Shown piece by piece: positions 1 through 8,614 of a DNA stretch of 64,000 nucleotides. A model generated the notes under the pieces. It was not told the DNA's origin, did not search any database, and saw only the letters and a program-made list of their open reading frames with translations. The DNA lies in assembly GCF_004340785.1 (NCBI RefSeq), contig NZ_SLXS01000003.1:405689-469688 (forward strand), written 5' to 3'. Position 1 is the stretch's first letter; every line of letters starts with the position of its first letter. The DNA is from Tumebacillus sp. BK434. GTDB taxonomy: Bacteria > Bacillota > Bacilli > Tumebacillales > Tumebacillaceae. A program made the position numbers and the translations under genes.

Positions 1-1
1 G

Positions 2-169
2 AAAACTATAAAGGAGCGCAACCTTGTGGTCGATCTGAAGATACTGATGGGTTCTTACCTCATGTTCGTCCTTATACGGCTAATTTTTCAACGTGGACCT
101 ATTGATGTACAAGCCTTGTGTAACAAACCCACCCACCCTATTTTACTAGAGCAGATGGGTTTGACCTAG
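2..169 (+). other. Unassigned open frame at the left edge
   Basis: An open frame of 55 codons runs in from the window edge and stops at TAG 167-169. It contains a short DLKIL stretch that faintly recalls the C-termini of sugar transferases, but the rest does not fit and the frame overlaps the peptide gene on the other strand by four bases. No start is visible. It may be the tail of a gene outside the window or a chance frame; I assign no function. Confidence 0.15.
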
Positions 170-297
170 AATGAAGTATTCGAGGAAGACATGGGTCCAA
201 TATCACGGTCACCAGCCAAGGCAGCGGACTGCGCCAGGAACGATCCTGCAGAAATCAGTAAAGCGACTGCAACAACAAATCCGATTAGTCGTTTCAT
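166..297 (-). CDS. Small exported peptide, candidate Phr-like signalling pheromone precursor
   Basis: A 43-residue peptide begins MKRLIGFVVAVALLISAG, a charged N-terminus followed by a hydrophobic export segment, and continues through ...AQSAALAG to a small polar tail ending SSSNTSF. The ALA|G step is a plausible signal peptidase site. Its ATG overlaps the TGA of the upstream RRNPP-type regulator (ATGA), and the regulator's last codons supply an AAGGAGGGG ribosome binding site. This layout, TPR regulator followed by an overlapping secreted peptide, is that of Rap-Phr, NprR-NprX and PlcR-PapR cassettes; a signalling role is inferred from it. A weak hairpin (124-131 pairing with 156-163) overlaps the 3' end. 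Too short for ordinary ORF calling. Confidence 0.65.
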   Translation of the reverse strand: MKRLIGFVVAVALLISAGSFLAQSAALAGDRDIGPMSSSNTSF

Positions 298-1616
298 AAT
301 ATCCCCTCCTTCCCGTCACTAAGTACTCGCAGAAGATACACACACCTCTTCTGAAGATCATACGCCTTACCTGTGTCCGCTAATGCTTCATATGCTTCGG
401 CAGCAATTTGCAAGGAATCAACTTGGTCAACCAATAAGCCAATTGTATCAAAAACTGACGCCGATTTTAAAGCGTAGTCAACGCACTTTTTAAAATCTTG
501 AAGCTTTAAATGATAACGGGCACACGCCTGAAAACATTCCGCACCCTCGTCAGTGCCATGAAGATTGTGAGTAATCACAAACTCCTCCGCCTGTTGTAGC
601 TCTCTTTCTGCCATCTCATAGTTCTCCAGATCAAGCTGAATGGCGGACTTTTTGGTAAGCACACGAACCAGATCCGAAATGCTGCCTTGCTCTTTAAAAG
701 CTACCGCACATTTTTCTAATTGACTCAACGCCCGTTGGGGATCTTCCAATGCAGTCACGGTAGAAGCCATGGTGTGCTGAATGATGTGATATTGGTGCAT
801 TAAGTTGAGTGCAAAAAAGATATTCATAGCGGTTGAGAACGAATCAACCGCACCGGCGTAATCTTTCAAGTTTTTATAGGAGATTCCTTGCGCATACACG
901 GTCATCGCCAGCTTATTCATATCCCCAATGCCTTGAAAATACTTATAAGTCCTTTCCAAGAAAAACAACGACTCTTGGGAATGACCTATTTTCCTCAAGG
1001 TGATCCCAACGTTGTACGAAATCTTTGCAGCTAGCAGATCAAACAATGTGAACCGGCTCGTATAGTCATACGCCTTACGGTAGTTGTAGTTGGCATGCGT
1101 ATAATTCTGCAAGCCGTAATACACATTCCCAATTGTATAACGGATCAGCGCCAACATCCGCGCATCGTCATAATTGACCGCTTCCAACTCATCCGAAAGG
1201 GGGATGAGCAATCCCAGTGTTTCTTCATACCGCTTTTGCTGATACCAGCATTCTCCAAGCTCCACGGTAAGTTCAATCGACTCTGCTTGTGATAAATCAT
1301 TTCTGGCTCTCAGTTGGTGCAAGAGCGGCTCAGCTTGATTAGGCTCCTTGATTTCAAGATACACCTTGACCAGTTTATGCTGGCATGCCATCGCCATCTG
1401 ACCAACATCATCTTCTACTAACTCGTGCAATGGAATTTGTAATTTACGGGCAATATGCCGCAATAATTCTACAGAAGCTGTATTCCTGTTGCGTTCGAGT
1501 TGACTAATCATCGATATTGTCACAAAACCGTCAGCGAGCTCACTTTGTGACATGCCCTTCTCCAGCCTAAGTCTCTTTATCTTTTCGCCAATTGTTTCGA
1601 CCGTAATGAGTTCCAC
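294..1616 (-). CDS. XRE-type HTH regulator with TPR repeats (RRNPP family)
   Basis: An N-terminal helix-turn-helix (IGEKIKRLR...SQSELA...ISMISQLERNR, within about the first 65 residues) precedes a long all-helical TPR-like region, giving about 440 residues. That is the architecture of RRNPP peptide-responsive regulators such as NprR and PlcR, in which the TPR part binds an imported peptide. I place the start at GTG 1616, 5 bases after AAAGGGGGG, rather than at the further upstream GTG 1640. The stop overlaps the ATG of the small peptide gene. A TATAAT at 1648-1653 is a plausible -10. It lies on the same strand as, and just downstream of, the cas operon but behind a terminator (1726-1751). Target genes cannot be read from the sequence. 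Confidence 0.8.
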   Translation of the reverse strand: MELITVETIGEKIKRLRLEKGMSQSELADGFVTISMISQLERNRNTASVELLRHIARKLQIPLHELVEDDVGQMAMACQHKLVKVYLEIKEPNQAEPLLHQLRARNDLSQAESIELTVELGECWYQQKRYEETLGLLIPLSDELEAVNYDDARMLALIRYTIGNVYYGLQNYTHANYNYRKAYDYTSRFTLFDLLAAKISYNVGITLRKIGHSQESLFFLERTYKYFQGIGDMNKLAMTVYAQGISYKNLKDYAGAVDSFSTAMNIFFALNLMHQYHIIQHTMASTVTALEDPQRALSQLEKCAVAFKEQGSISDLVRVLTKKSAIQLDLENYEMAERELQQAEEFVITHNLHGTDEGAECFQACARYHLKLQDFKKCVDYALKSASVFDTIGLLVDQVDSLQIAAEAYEALADTGKAYDLQKRCVYLLRVLSDGKEGIL

Positions 1617-1725
1617 GAAACGCCCCCCTTTATCAGTCACTAAAGTAATTATATCCCAATCACAATAAAAAGGACAGTTGAATTACAATGTTTTCTCCAA
1701 ATGAATAACATCTGTTAATAAGCAC

Positions 1726-1751
1726 AAAAAGGTACCGATATATCGGCACCT
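1726..1751 (-). terminator. Terminator of the cas operon
   Basis: A near-perfect palindrome, AGGTnCCGATATATCGGnACCT (1730-1751), sits directly after the cas5 stop and is followed on the minus strand by a T run. It separates the cas operon from the RRNPP regulator. Confidence 0.75.
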
Positions 1752-1757
1752 CTTTTA

Positions 1758-2441
1758 CTATCGGGAGTAAACTGTGTATCCACGACTTGAAGACTTTATC
1801 CGATAAGGAAGAAACACGATTCTCATCACTCGGTCGCGACCTAGCGTATTCTTAACGTCGCTATACGAGTTGATGCTTTCAAATGTTGCTGTAGCTCCCA
1901 TATCATCTAAGTATTGCACCATGACTACGGAACTGGTTGTGCTTCGTTCGCCTAAAACTACACTGAACGTATGCCGAAGCTCATCTTGCATTTCTTGTTC
2001 CACAACTTGAACAAAACTTCCCCGCTTGCCCAGGTAGTTGATATGAAGCAGAATGCTCTTCAAGGTAGACAACTTGTCTCCTTCTAGCCCATCCACACAG
2101 ATCGCAATACACAGATCTCCCTCAAACGAGACAAACTCCCGATAACCGACCGAAGAGATAAAGGGTAGCCCTTCTGGGTCCTTGGTTTTTGGCTCACTCA
2201 AAACTTTGATGAAACTGTTATTGACGACAGCATGTGCGGGAGGCTCAAAACGGATCTCCAGGTCGCGTACCCATGGAAAAATATCAGCTCCGTCCAGTCC
2301 CATGCGAAAGGATGCATCCAAAATTGCCATCTTCACGCTGTACATGCTCGGGACAAGATTCGTTTTTCCTCCAGAACTCGTCGCCATCGAGGATCGGAGG
2401 GAAAACAGTGCGGTATGACGATAGGTTGTCAGCAACCACAT
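1758..2441 (-). CDS. cas5: Type I CRISPR-associated protein Cas5
   Basis: Last gene of the cas operon, 227 residues. It begins MWLLTTYRHTALFSLRSS and fits a Cas5-type RAMP protein by size, by its position next to cas7 and by its N-terminal strand. In type I Cascade, Cas5 caps the 5' handle of the crRNA and anchors the large subunit. The start lies 6 bp after the cas7 stop, with AGGTGAG upstream inside the cas7 end. The call rests on operon position more than on a diagnostic motif; the subtype (I-A/I-B DevS-like) is tentative. Confidence 0.7.
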   Translation of the reverse strand: MWLLTTYRHTALFSLRSSMATSSGGKTNLVPSMYSVKMAILDASFRMGLDGADIFPWVRDLEIRFEPPAHAVVNNSFIKVLSEPKTKDPEGLPFISSVGYREFVSFEGDLCIAICVDGLEGDKLSTLKSILLHINYLGKRGSFVQVVEQEMQDELRHTFSVVLGERSTTSSVVMVQYLDDMGATATFESINSYSDVKNTLGRDRVMRIVFLPYRIKSSSRGYTVYSR

Positions 2442-2446
2442 TGGAG

Positions 2447-3391
2447 TTATCTCACCTGCTCAATCAAGTCAGCCATGATTTTCGTGAACTCAGATTGGGA
2501 GTGGAACACATGCGTTTGAATGGTGTTCGGATACAGACGATTCAGGTTGTTAGAAACACCCTCGATTTCTGCTTGGTATTTCGCATTCAACGGGCTAATC
2601 GTCGGCGCAGGCACGGTAGAGCCTGATACCGCTACTACGCCCTCAAAGTTCAAAATGTGCGGAAATTGAGTGCTGCGGTGAGCACCAAGCGGTTTGATGA
2701 AGGTCAGCATCACGCTCTCGAGCAATGCCTGAACGCGCTCTTGGCGCTCAGTTTCGGAAATCTCGTATTCACGTGTGAAATCGTTAAAACCCACTCGATT
2801 CAATTCTGCGTTCATCACGAGCGCGTATTTCCCTGAGCTCGCCGGCCGATAGAAAATATTTTGGCCCAAGTTGGCTCCACTGTCGTCACCAGACCCCTCT
2901 TTGCGATCTTTGTCAAACTTCACGTGAAAGTACGTTTCTGTACGAGTGACTTCCGGGAGGCCGATCAGCCAGCCAAATTCAACCGTCGATTTTCTCGGAG
3001 CGGAGTTTTTGTTCGCGGTGATCAAAACGCCTTCAAGATCGTCCATCGCACAGTGGTTCAGCAGTTTCCTCAAGACATCAGCTGTCGGAGCCTTACTTCC
3101 TAAAGATTCTATAAATTCGTGGTCAGCGTTGATACGGTTGGAGCTCAGCGTCTTGCATCCTTCACAGAGCGCCAAGTCTTTATCAACTGCCAGACCATGC
3201 AAATGCTCCGCTTGGATATGCTTCAACATATCGCCGGATACCGCGTTGACAACGGTCGGCTCCCCTTCGCCATCCAAAATGTGCACCATACGAGTCTGCA
3301 GGTGATTTCCTTCCGCACCTTCATTGTTCAGCGAGTGCATGTCCAAGGTCAAAAGACCGGAAATTGAAAAAGATTGGAACGGAATGCTCAT
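2447..3391 (-). CDS. cas7: Type I CRISPR-associated protein Cas7, DevR/Cst2 family
   Basis: A 314-residue backbone protein of Cascade that polymerises along the crRNA spacer. The N-terminus (ISGLLTLDMHSLNNEGAEGN) and the following VNAVSGDMLKH and LHGLA segments are typical of the DevR/Cst2 Cas7 group. The ATG shares one base with the cas8 stop (TAATG), so the two are translationally coupled. It is followed 5 bp later by cas5. Confidence 0.85.
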   Translation of the reverse strand: MSIPFQSFSISGLLTLDMHSLNNEGAEGNHLQTRMVHILDGEGEPTVVNAVSGDMLKHIQAEHLHGLAVDKDLALCEGCKTLSSNRINADHEFIESLGSKAPTADVLRKLLNHCAMDDLEGVLITANKNSAPRKSTVEFGWLIGLPEVTRTETYFHVKFDKDRKEGSGDDSGANLGQNIFYRPASSGKYALVMNAELNRVGFNDFTREYEISETERQERVQALLESVMLTFIKPLGAHRSTQFPHILNFEGVVAVSGSTVPAPTISPLNAKYQAEIEGVSNNLNRLYPNTIQTHVFHSQSEFTKIMADLIEQVR

Positions 3392-5106
3392 TAGATTTCC
3401 TCCTCAAGTGACTGCTCGTCATTTTGTTGTTTCGTATCGTCTTTTGCCGATGCAAAGGCAATCAGCAGCATTGCAATCGTCTCGGTCTGTTTCGGATACT
3501 TGTCAAAAAGGGAGAACAGCTCCTCCAACTCCTGAAGCGTGACATTGGCTCTGCGTCGTCCAGCCCCCTCTTTAATCCGTTCAGCCCGACGTGCATTTTC
3601 CGCGTTGTATTCGTTGACGAACCTTGCCACACGCTCAATCAACTGCTCACGGAATTTCGCCTTCTGCTTGATTTCTTGAAAGAGTCCATAGTGGATGTCA
3701 AAACTTTGATTGCCTCTGGACTTATGAAACTGCTCTGTCACAGTAGCCTTGCGCATCGCTTCGGCTACACTTTTGAATCCAGCATTTCTGATAACTTCTG
3801 CGATCGGCAACTTGCTGTTTTCTTGAGATTTCAAAAACAACGCCTCCAAATCCGAATAGGTAAACGTCCGAGCTGGTTTGCCCTTTTCTCGTTTTTTCAT
3901 CAGTAAAATACCATTGCCGCCAAGAAACTGTAGAAATGCACGCCAATCACTTGCCGACAAAAAATCTCGATACGCCCCAAGCAGGTCCGCTTCTTCGCTT
4001 TTGTCCTCGTCCCAAAGTTGCAACACTTTGCGATGGTCATCGGTGATGCGTTTCCAAAGATCGTAATCAGCCTGTGTCTTCACAGTGAACCAGTCAGGTA
4101 CACCAATGCTGGAAATGTTTGTGACAGCTCGCCCGGAACCGAGTGACTTGAAATAGGTAGTCTGGATCGAGGAGATCAGATCTCTTGGACTCTTGTTCAA
4201 AACCAGTCTTAAACGTACTCCGCTCTCTTTTTCTGCATGTTGGAGGAGGAAACCGACTTGGTCGAGGACTGCAAAAATGTCTGACTTGCGGGAAGTCCAA
4301 GCAAGTGTCCCTTTTTCCTTATTCATGGCTTGATATGTCCGAAACGTTATTTCTTTAGGAACAGGTACCGACATTTTGATATCCTTGTTCATGGAATAAC
4401 CCATGAGTGCAATATCGCTCGCAATGTAACGTAGCCACTCTTCAAACCAATCCAAAAAATCATTTGGCAACGACTTTCTGGATGTGCTCAGTGCCTTTGT
4501 TTGATTGATTCCTTTCCCAGCAATCGGATTGAAGACTTGCAGCGGAGAAGTGCTAGGTGCAAAGGGCGTCGTACCCTGAAGATCAGTTCCTGTTCCCAAC
4601 GCCATTAATCGTTGGATCAAAGTCGTGCGAAATGCTTCCGGGTCTGCATTTTCAATCTCGCGATATAGCTTGTTCCTTGCACCAAATCCTTGAAGAAGGT
4701 TGATCTTCTGGAAAGTAGGAAACCGTGGTTCTGGACCCCGCGGTCGAGTTTCATCATCACTCAAAATCCCAGACTTTGCTTTGGCATTTTTCTTCTTGTA
4801 CTCCCGCTCTTCATCGGCAAGTCTTTTTTGCTCCGCATAAAGAATGGCATTTGGTGGTATGTCACCATCCTCATCGCTCAAATGAGCATAGCGAAACTGC
4901 GGACGTGCCTGCAATTTCTGATAGTCCAGATTGGACAGATCGACCGGGTCTGATGTTATCAGAAATGAATCGCTTTTTTCCGAGACGAAAACCTCTTGCT
5001 CCCCGTCCAACAAAAAGTCGATCATTTTCGCTAGCCCAACCGCAGCTAACGTGTCAGCATACGTGCCGGTTCGCTTATACAGAGTCCACTGTGATACGAG
5101 CTCCAT
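3391..5106 (-). CDS. cas8: Type I CRISPR large subunit, Cas8-like
   Basis: A protein of about 571 residues between cas3 and cas7, the slot of the Cascade large subunit that recognises the PAM and recruits Cas3. It begins MELVSQWTLYKRTGTYADTL; a charged linker (about residues 95-125) and a helical C-terminus ending in acidic residues are visible. I use ATG 5106 with AAAGGAGG 7 bases upstream; the longer frame to 5154 lacks a site. It overlaps the cas3 end by 32 bp. Large subunits diverge strongly, so the call is by synteny and size, and I cannot fix the subtype: a DevR-type Cas7 suggests I-A/I-B. Confidence 0.7.
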   Translation of the reverse strand: MELVSQWTLYKRTGTYADTLAAVGLAKMIDFLLDGEQEVFVSEKSDSFLITSDPVDLSNLDYQKLQARPQFRYAHLSDEDGDIPPNAILYAEQKRLADEEREYKKKNAKAKSGILSDDETRPRGPEPRFPTFQKINLLQGFGARNKLYREIENADPEAFRTTLIQRLMALGTGTDLQGTTPFAPSTSPLQVFNPIAGKGINQTKALSTSRKSLPNDFLDWFEEWLRYIASDIALMGYSMNKDIKMSVPVPKEITFRTYQAMNKEKGTLAWTSRKSDIFAVLDQVGFLLQHAEKESGVRLRLVLNKSPRDLISSIQTTYFKSLGSGRAVTNISSIGVPDWFTVKTQADYDLWKRITDDHRKVLQLWDEDKSEEADLLGAYRDFLSASDWRAFLQFLGGNGILLMKKREKGKPARTFTYSDLEALFLKSQENSKLPIAEVIRNAGFKSVAEAMRKATVTEQFHKSRGNQSFDIHYGLFQEIKQKAKFREQLIERVARFVNEYNAENARRAERIKEGAGRRRANVTLQELEELFSLFDKYPKQTETIAMLLIAFASAKDDTKQQNDEQSLEEEI

Positions 5107-7480
5107 TCTGATCCTCCTTTCCCTCGTGCAACAGACGCTGGGACAATTGGTCATTAAGACGCACTCTTCGCACCAAGTACCAGTACAACGCGAGAACGTC
5201 AGGTTTGATTAACCTGTTTTTGTAGCTGCTCAGATCTTCAGCTTCATGATTCAGTTGCACCCCTCCATCAAATAACCCAGAAAGACTTTTCCCTACTATT
5301 TCTTCCGCCCGCTTGGCAATTGAGAATTCTTTATAATTCTCACTAAATGCGTTGTGGTGTCTCATGATTGCGAGAACCATTGCAAAGTATGCGTGCTCCT
5401 GTGCTTGACCATCAAACCTCAAGGCAGTCTCATCGAAAATGGGAAGGCTCATCAGCGCCCCTTCGACTGCATGATTCCCTCGCTCATACATTTTCTTTTT
5501 CGATTCCTTCCGGTCCGCTGGATTGAGACCGTCGTAATCGGTGTGTGCCAGCAGGTCCGATTCGTCTTTGTTCCTATACTGAACTTGCCATTTCCTAACA
5601 GCAATCTGATACTTTTTTGTGAGTTTGCCCACATCATGCAAAGCACCGACCAATTCCGCAACGTAAGCGATTAAAAGCTGACCATCCTGTCCCCGAAGCT
5701 GCTTACTCAACTTGTCGTTCGCGACTCGAAACATATGCAATTGCTCTTCATGTTGAAAGAGGGAGCGAATTCGCTCTACGTGCTCCAAGTACGTCTCTCG
5801 CACATAACGAAAAGGTTGATTGGCCCTCGCGTGATCTGTTTTTTGCTCTTTAGACATGAGGCACTTACGATTACCGGAAAAAGGAGGCAGCAACAAACCA
5901 ACATCCTTTTGATAGTTCACAATCTGCGGAGAGAGACAGACCAGTGAACATCCCCTAATGTCACGTTCTGATCGAATTGGTGCCCAGGTGACTTCCAGCC
6001 CCTTAGATTGGCTCTTCTCAAAGATCGGATACCAGCCGATATCGTATTCTTTAACCTTCTCCAGCTCCTGCTTGATCAACTTGTAGAGCCTGAAGGTTGA
6101 AATCGAAACACGCTCCGGTTTGTTTTCCAATCGTAAACTCTCAGGTGCGTTATGTACCAATACACTCACATTGTCTATGAGACGTACAAGCTCTTGGACA
6201 TTACCCTCCCCAGAAACCAAAGACTGTTCAATCACATCAGCTCTGGCAGGCAAATCAAGAAAGGCTTCGTTTAGTTCCTTAACATCCAAGGTTCCGTGTA
6301 CGTATTCAACGATGGACTGCTCAAACTCAGGAGTCATCTGACTGGGGACGTTGCTGATTAGAAATTCCTCAGTTAAGCACAACCGCTCAACATCGTATGG
6401 AGATGGTAATCGCTCCCCCTCCGCATCTACCAACGAGAAAACATGTATTTTCCCGATTTCTTCTTCATAGCGCGCGCAACGTCCAGCACGCTGCAAAAGT
6501 GCGTTGGCCGGGCAAAGATCCGTTATCAGAACATCAGCCGAGATGTCTAGACCAACTTCTACAACCTGAGTCGCCACCAAGATAGCAGGGGCTTTCGCTT
6601 TTTTATAAAATCTCTCATGAACCCATTTCTCCGTGTCCTGTCGATCTTTCTCAAACATCCTTGAGTGAAGGCATCTGACAGGAAGGTGCATGCCCTCATC
6701 AACAAGGCGAGATTGCAGTTCTAGGTAGAGCTGCTGCGCCCTGTCAACTGTATTGATGACAACAAGAGTTTTATCCCCGCGACTCTTTAGGATCGCATCA
6801 ACACTTAGGGGCTCCTCATGCCACTGAAGACTTCGTGTCCTATTGAGTTGATTCATGTTACTCAGCCGTATTGGTGTCGTGTTCAAATGCAGGGAGATGC
6901 GATCAACGATCTCGGATGGGGCTGTTGCAGTCATCACAAAAAATTGGGTGAAGTGCTTCAACCGTTTCATCATCTCCAAAAACGTTAGCAAAGCTTCCTG
7001 ATAAGACAAGAGATGGAATTCATCGATGATCACTTGCGCACCAATGAGTGCACCCGGCGGTATATTTGACGCCGGGGCAGAAGTTCCGAATGCAAGACCT
7101 ACATAGGCACTCAAGAGTTGATCGATCGTCGTAAAAACGATGTCCCCTTGAAAATAGGGGTCATCAGGTTGGTTCCCCATTTGAAGAGTGACGTCCAACC
7201 CCAATTTTTCTTTAACGATCTCTTCTGTCGATTGATGTAGCGAGGAGGCGAGAGCACGGAGCGGCAAGGCATAGATTACGCGATCTGCAACCGGCTTTCC
7301 GATTTTCTTTGAATACAGGAACGGCGCCAAAGCAGCGTAGGTCTTGCCTGCGCCTGTTGGCGCAACAAGCACCATGTTTTTGTCCAACAGGACTTGCTCG
7401 GCTACTTGTACTTGGTATGGATATGGTTTATTGCCAAACGTTTCTTGAAAAAATTCCTGAAATCCAATGTCCATTCTCAT
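5075..7480 (-). CDS. cas3: Cas3 helicase-nuclease with C-terminal HD domain
   Basis: 801 residues. The helicase comes first: Walker A APTGAGKT (40-47), Walker B DEFH (153-156), TATAP (184-188), and motif VI QRAGRCAR (330-337). The HD nuclease domain is at the C-terminus, with EHVER, LHDVGK (about 614-619), RGNHAVEGA and RHHNA supplying the metal-binding histidines and aspartate. Cas3 unwinds and degrades the target strand after Cascade binding. Most Cas3 proteins have HD first, so the order here is a subtype marker. Translation is coupled to cas6 by an ATGA overlap. All catalytic motifs look intact. Confidence 0.92.
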   Translation of the reverse strand: MRMDIGFQEFFQETFGNKPYPYQVQVAEQVLLDKNMVLVAPTGAGKTYAALAPFLYSKKIGKPVADRVIYALPLRALASSLHQSTEEIVKEKLGLDVTLQMGNQPDDPYFQGDIVFTTIDQLLSAYVGLAFGTSAPASNIPPGALIGAQVIIDEFHLLSYQEALLTFLEMMKRLKHFTQFFVMTATAPSEIVDRISLHLNTTPIRLSNMNQLNRTRSLQWHEEPLSVDAILKSRGDKTLVVINTVDRAQQLYLELQSRLVDEGMHLPVRCLHSRMFEKDRQDTEKWVHERFYKKAKAPAILVATQVVEVGLDISADVLITDLCPANALLQRAGRCARYEEEIGKIHVFSLVDAEGERLPSPYDVERLCLTEEFLISNVPSQMTPEFEQSIVEYVHGTLDVKELNEAFLDLPARADVIEQSLVSGEGNVQELVRLIDNVSVLVHNAPESLRLENKPERVSISTFRLYKLIKQELEKVKEYDIGWYPIFEKSQSKGLEVTWAPIRSERDIRGCSLVCLSPQIVNYQKDVGLLLPPFSGNRKCLMSKEQKTDHARANQPFRYVRETYLEHVERIRSLFQHEEQLHMFRVANDKLSKQLRGQDGQLLIAYVAELVGALHDVGKLTKKYQIAVRKWQVQYRNKDESDLLAHTDYDGLNPADRKESKKKMYERGNHAVEGALMSLPIFDETALRFDGQAQEHAYFAMVLAIMRHHNAFSENYKEFSIAKRAEEIVGKSLSGLFDGGVQLNHEAEDLSSYKNRLIKPDVLALYWYLVRRVRLNDQLSQRLLHEGKEDQNGARITVDSV

Positions 7481-8442
7481 GACCCAATTCGAATTCTGCC
7501 AAGATCAAAGACCGTATTTTTGCCAATGTGAGTCAACTCTGCAACTTGTAGCCAAGGCAAAAACTCTTTCCAGTCGCCTTCATACTGCGCCCATCCCATA
7601 ATGCCGCCGAGCTTCATTTTGGCATCTTGCCGTGCGGAAAACCGGTCATAATCGACCCATTTAGTCTCCTGTCGAACGAGTTTAATCTGTTCTGCTTTTT
7701 GCAATAATTCTTGGAAGTTTTCGGAACTGGTATCAAGTCCGTGGTGGTAGTGAAGCAGCCCGGTTATGCGGCGCAGTACATTGCGGAAGATGATATGAAA
7801 TTGCGGGTCACTCGTATAGCGGCCTTGCCATTTCATTCGAAGTGGAGTCTCAAAGAAAAGTATTAGACGAGAGTAGTCTGAGTTGGCGCTATCAAGATCG
7901 GTGATTACGTCTGCACCAGTAGAGATTATTGGATTGTGTGTTTGTTCTCCTCCCTCCATGTAAACCATTCTGTCCATTTCCCGCCTCACGCCTTCCGATG
8001 CCACGTGATTCAGGCGGTAGGGTTTTCGGCCCTTGCCAATACCTGAGTTGCCTAACTCCCGAAAAGTCGAAACGAACAATGGAGCGTAGTCGATCCCCTT
8101 GCCGAACAAGCGCAAGCGCAGTGTCAGTACTTCCCCAGGCTCGTAATAGGTCTGCCGATCCACAGGTACTTCCAGCAAGTAAGGACGCGGAATCTGCTCG
8201 TATCGACCCATGAATCCCCCTGTTTCTTCTTCTGGAGCTGTCTCAAAAATATAGCCGTATGCGCATACAGAACTCGCTTGGCATTTTACGCAAGCTTCAT
8301 CAGCTCTCATACAAGCAAGCTTCTTGAAAACATGCCCGAATCCACCACGAAAGGTCGATGCCTTCCATGGAGGCAATTCGACCCCTTGTTTGCCAGCCTG
8401 CAGTGTAAAGCGGTACGTTGCGAACTGTAAGTTTTTAAGCAT
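7477..8442 (-). CDS. cas6: Cas6 pre-crRNA processing endoribonuclease
   Basis: First gene of the cas operon, about 321 residues. The central Cys-rich segment, with CVKCQASSVCAYGYIFE, matches the C..C....CPYG..FE signature of the PF10040-type Cas6 group, and the glycine-rich GNSGIGKGRK loop is typical of RAMP proteins. Cas6 cuts the repeat in the array transcript and leaves an 8-nt 5' handle. I choose ATG 8442, 5 bases after GGAGG, over the TTG at 8460. A promoter-like element shared with the CRISPR leaders lies at 8471-8487. Confidence 0.85.
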   Translation of the reverse strand: MLKNLQFATYRFTLQAGKQGVELPPWKASTFRGGFGHVFKKLACMRADEACVKCQASSVCAYGYIFETAPEEETGGFMGRYEQIPRPYLLEVPVDRQTYYEPGEVLTLRLRLFGKGIDYAPLFVSTFRELGNSGIGKGRKPYRLNHVASEGVRREMDRMVYMEGGEQTHNPIISTGADVITDLDSANSDYSRLILFFETPLRMKWQGRYTSDPQFHIIFRNVLRRITGLLHYHHGLDTSSENFQELLQKAEQIKLVRQETKWVDYDRFSARQDAKMKLGGIMGWAQYEGDWKEFLPWLQVAELTHIGKNTVFDLGRIRIGS

Positions 8443-8470
8443 TGTGTCCTCCGTCCCCAATAGTGGGTCT

Positions 8471-8487
8471 CAGTTTTTGAATACAAT
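8471..8487 (-). promoter_or_regulatory. Promoter-like element of the cas operon shared with CRISPR leaders
   Basis: On the + strand this reads CAGTTTTTGAATACAAT. It matches leader 1 at 9894-9910 in 16 of 17 positions and leader 2 at 11702-11718 in about 14. On the transcribed strand it contains TTG-TATTCA, an extended -10-like element, about 30 bases upstream of the cas6 start. The leaders have a recognisable -35 17 bp further upstream; here the -35 is poor. Confidence 0.45.
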
Positions 8488-8614
8488 CTTAATATCGTAC
8501 TAAGAGTTATATTTTACATTCTTGAACGAAAAAACAATACCTTCTACAAAAGTCAATAAAGTGAATTTTATGATCGCAGAGTACTACCGAATGCTGCAGA
8601 TCATCAGACCGGTT

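Noticed and set aside
1675-1689. Copy of the cas/leader promoter motif upstream of the RRNPP regulator
   Set aside because: CAGTTGAATTACAAT needs a two-base gap and an insertion to align, so it may be chance; mentioned only as a lead.
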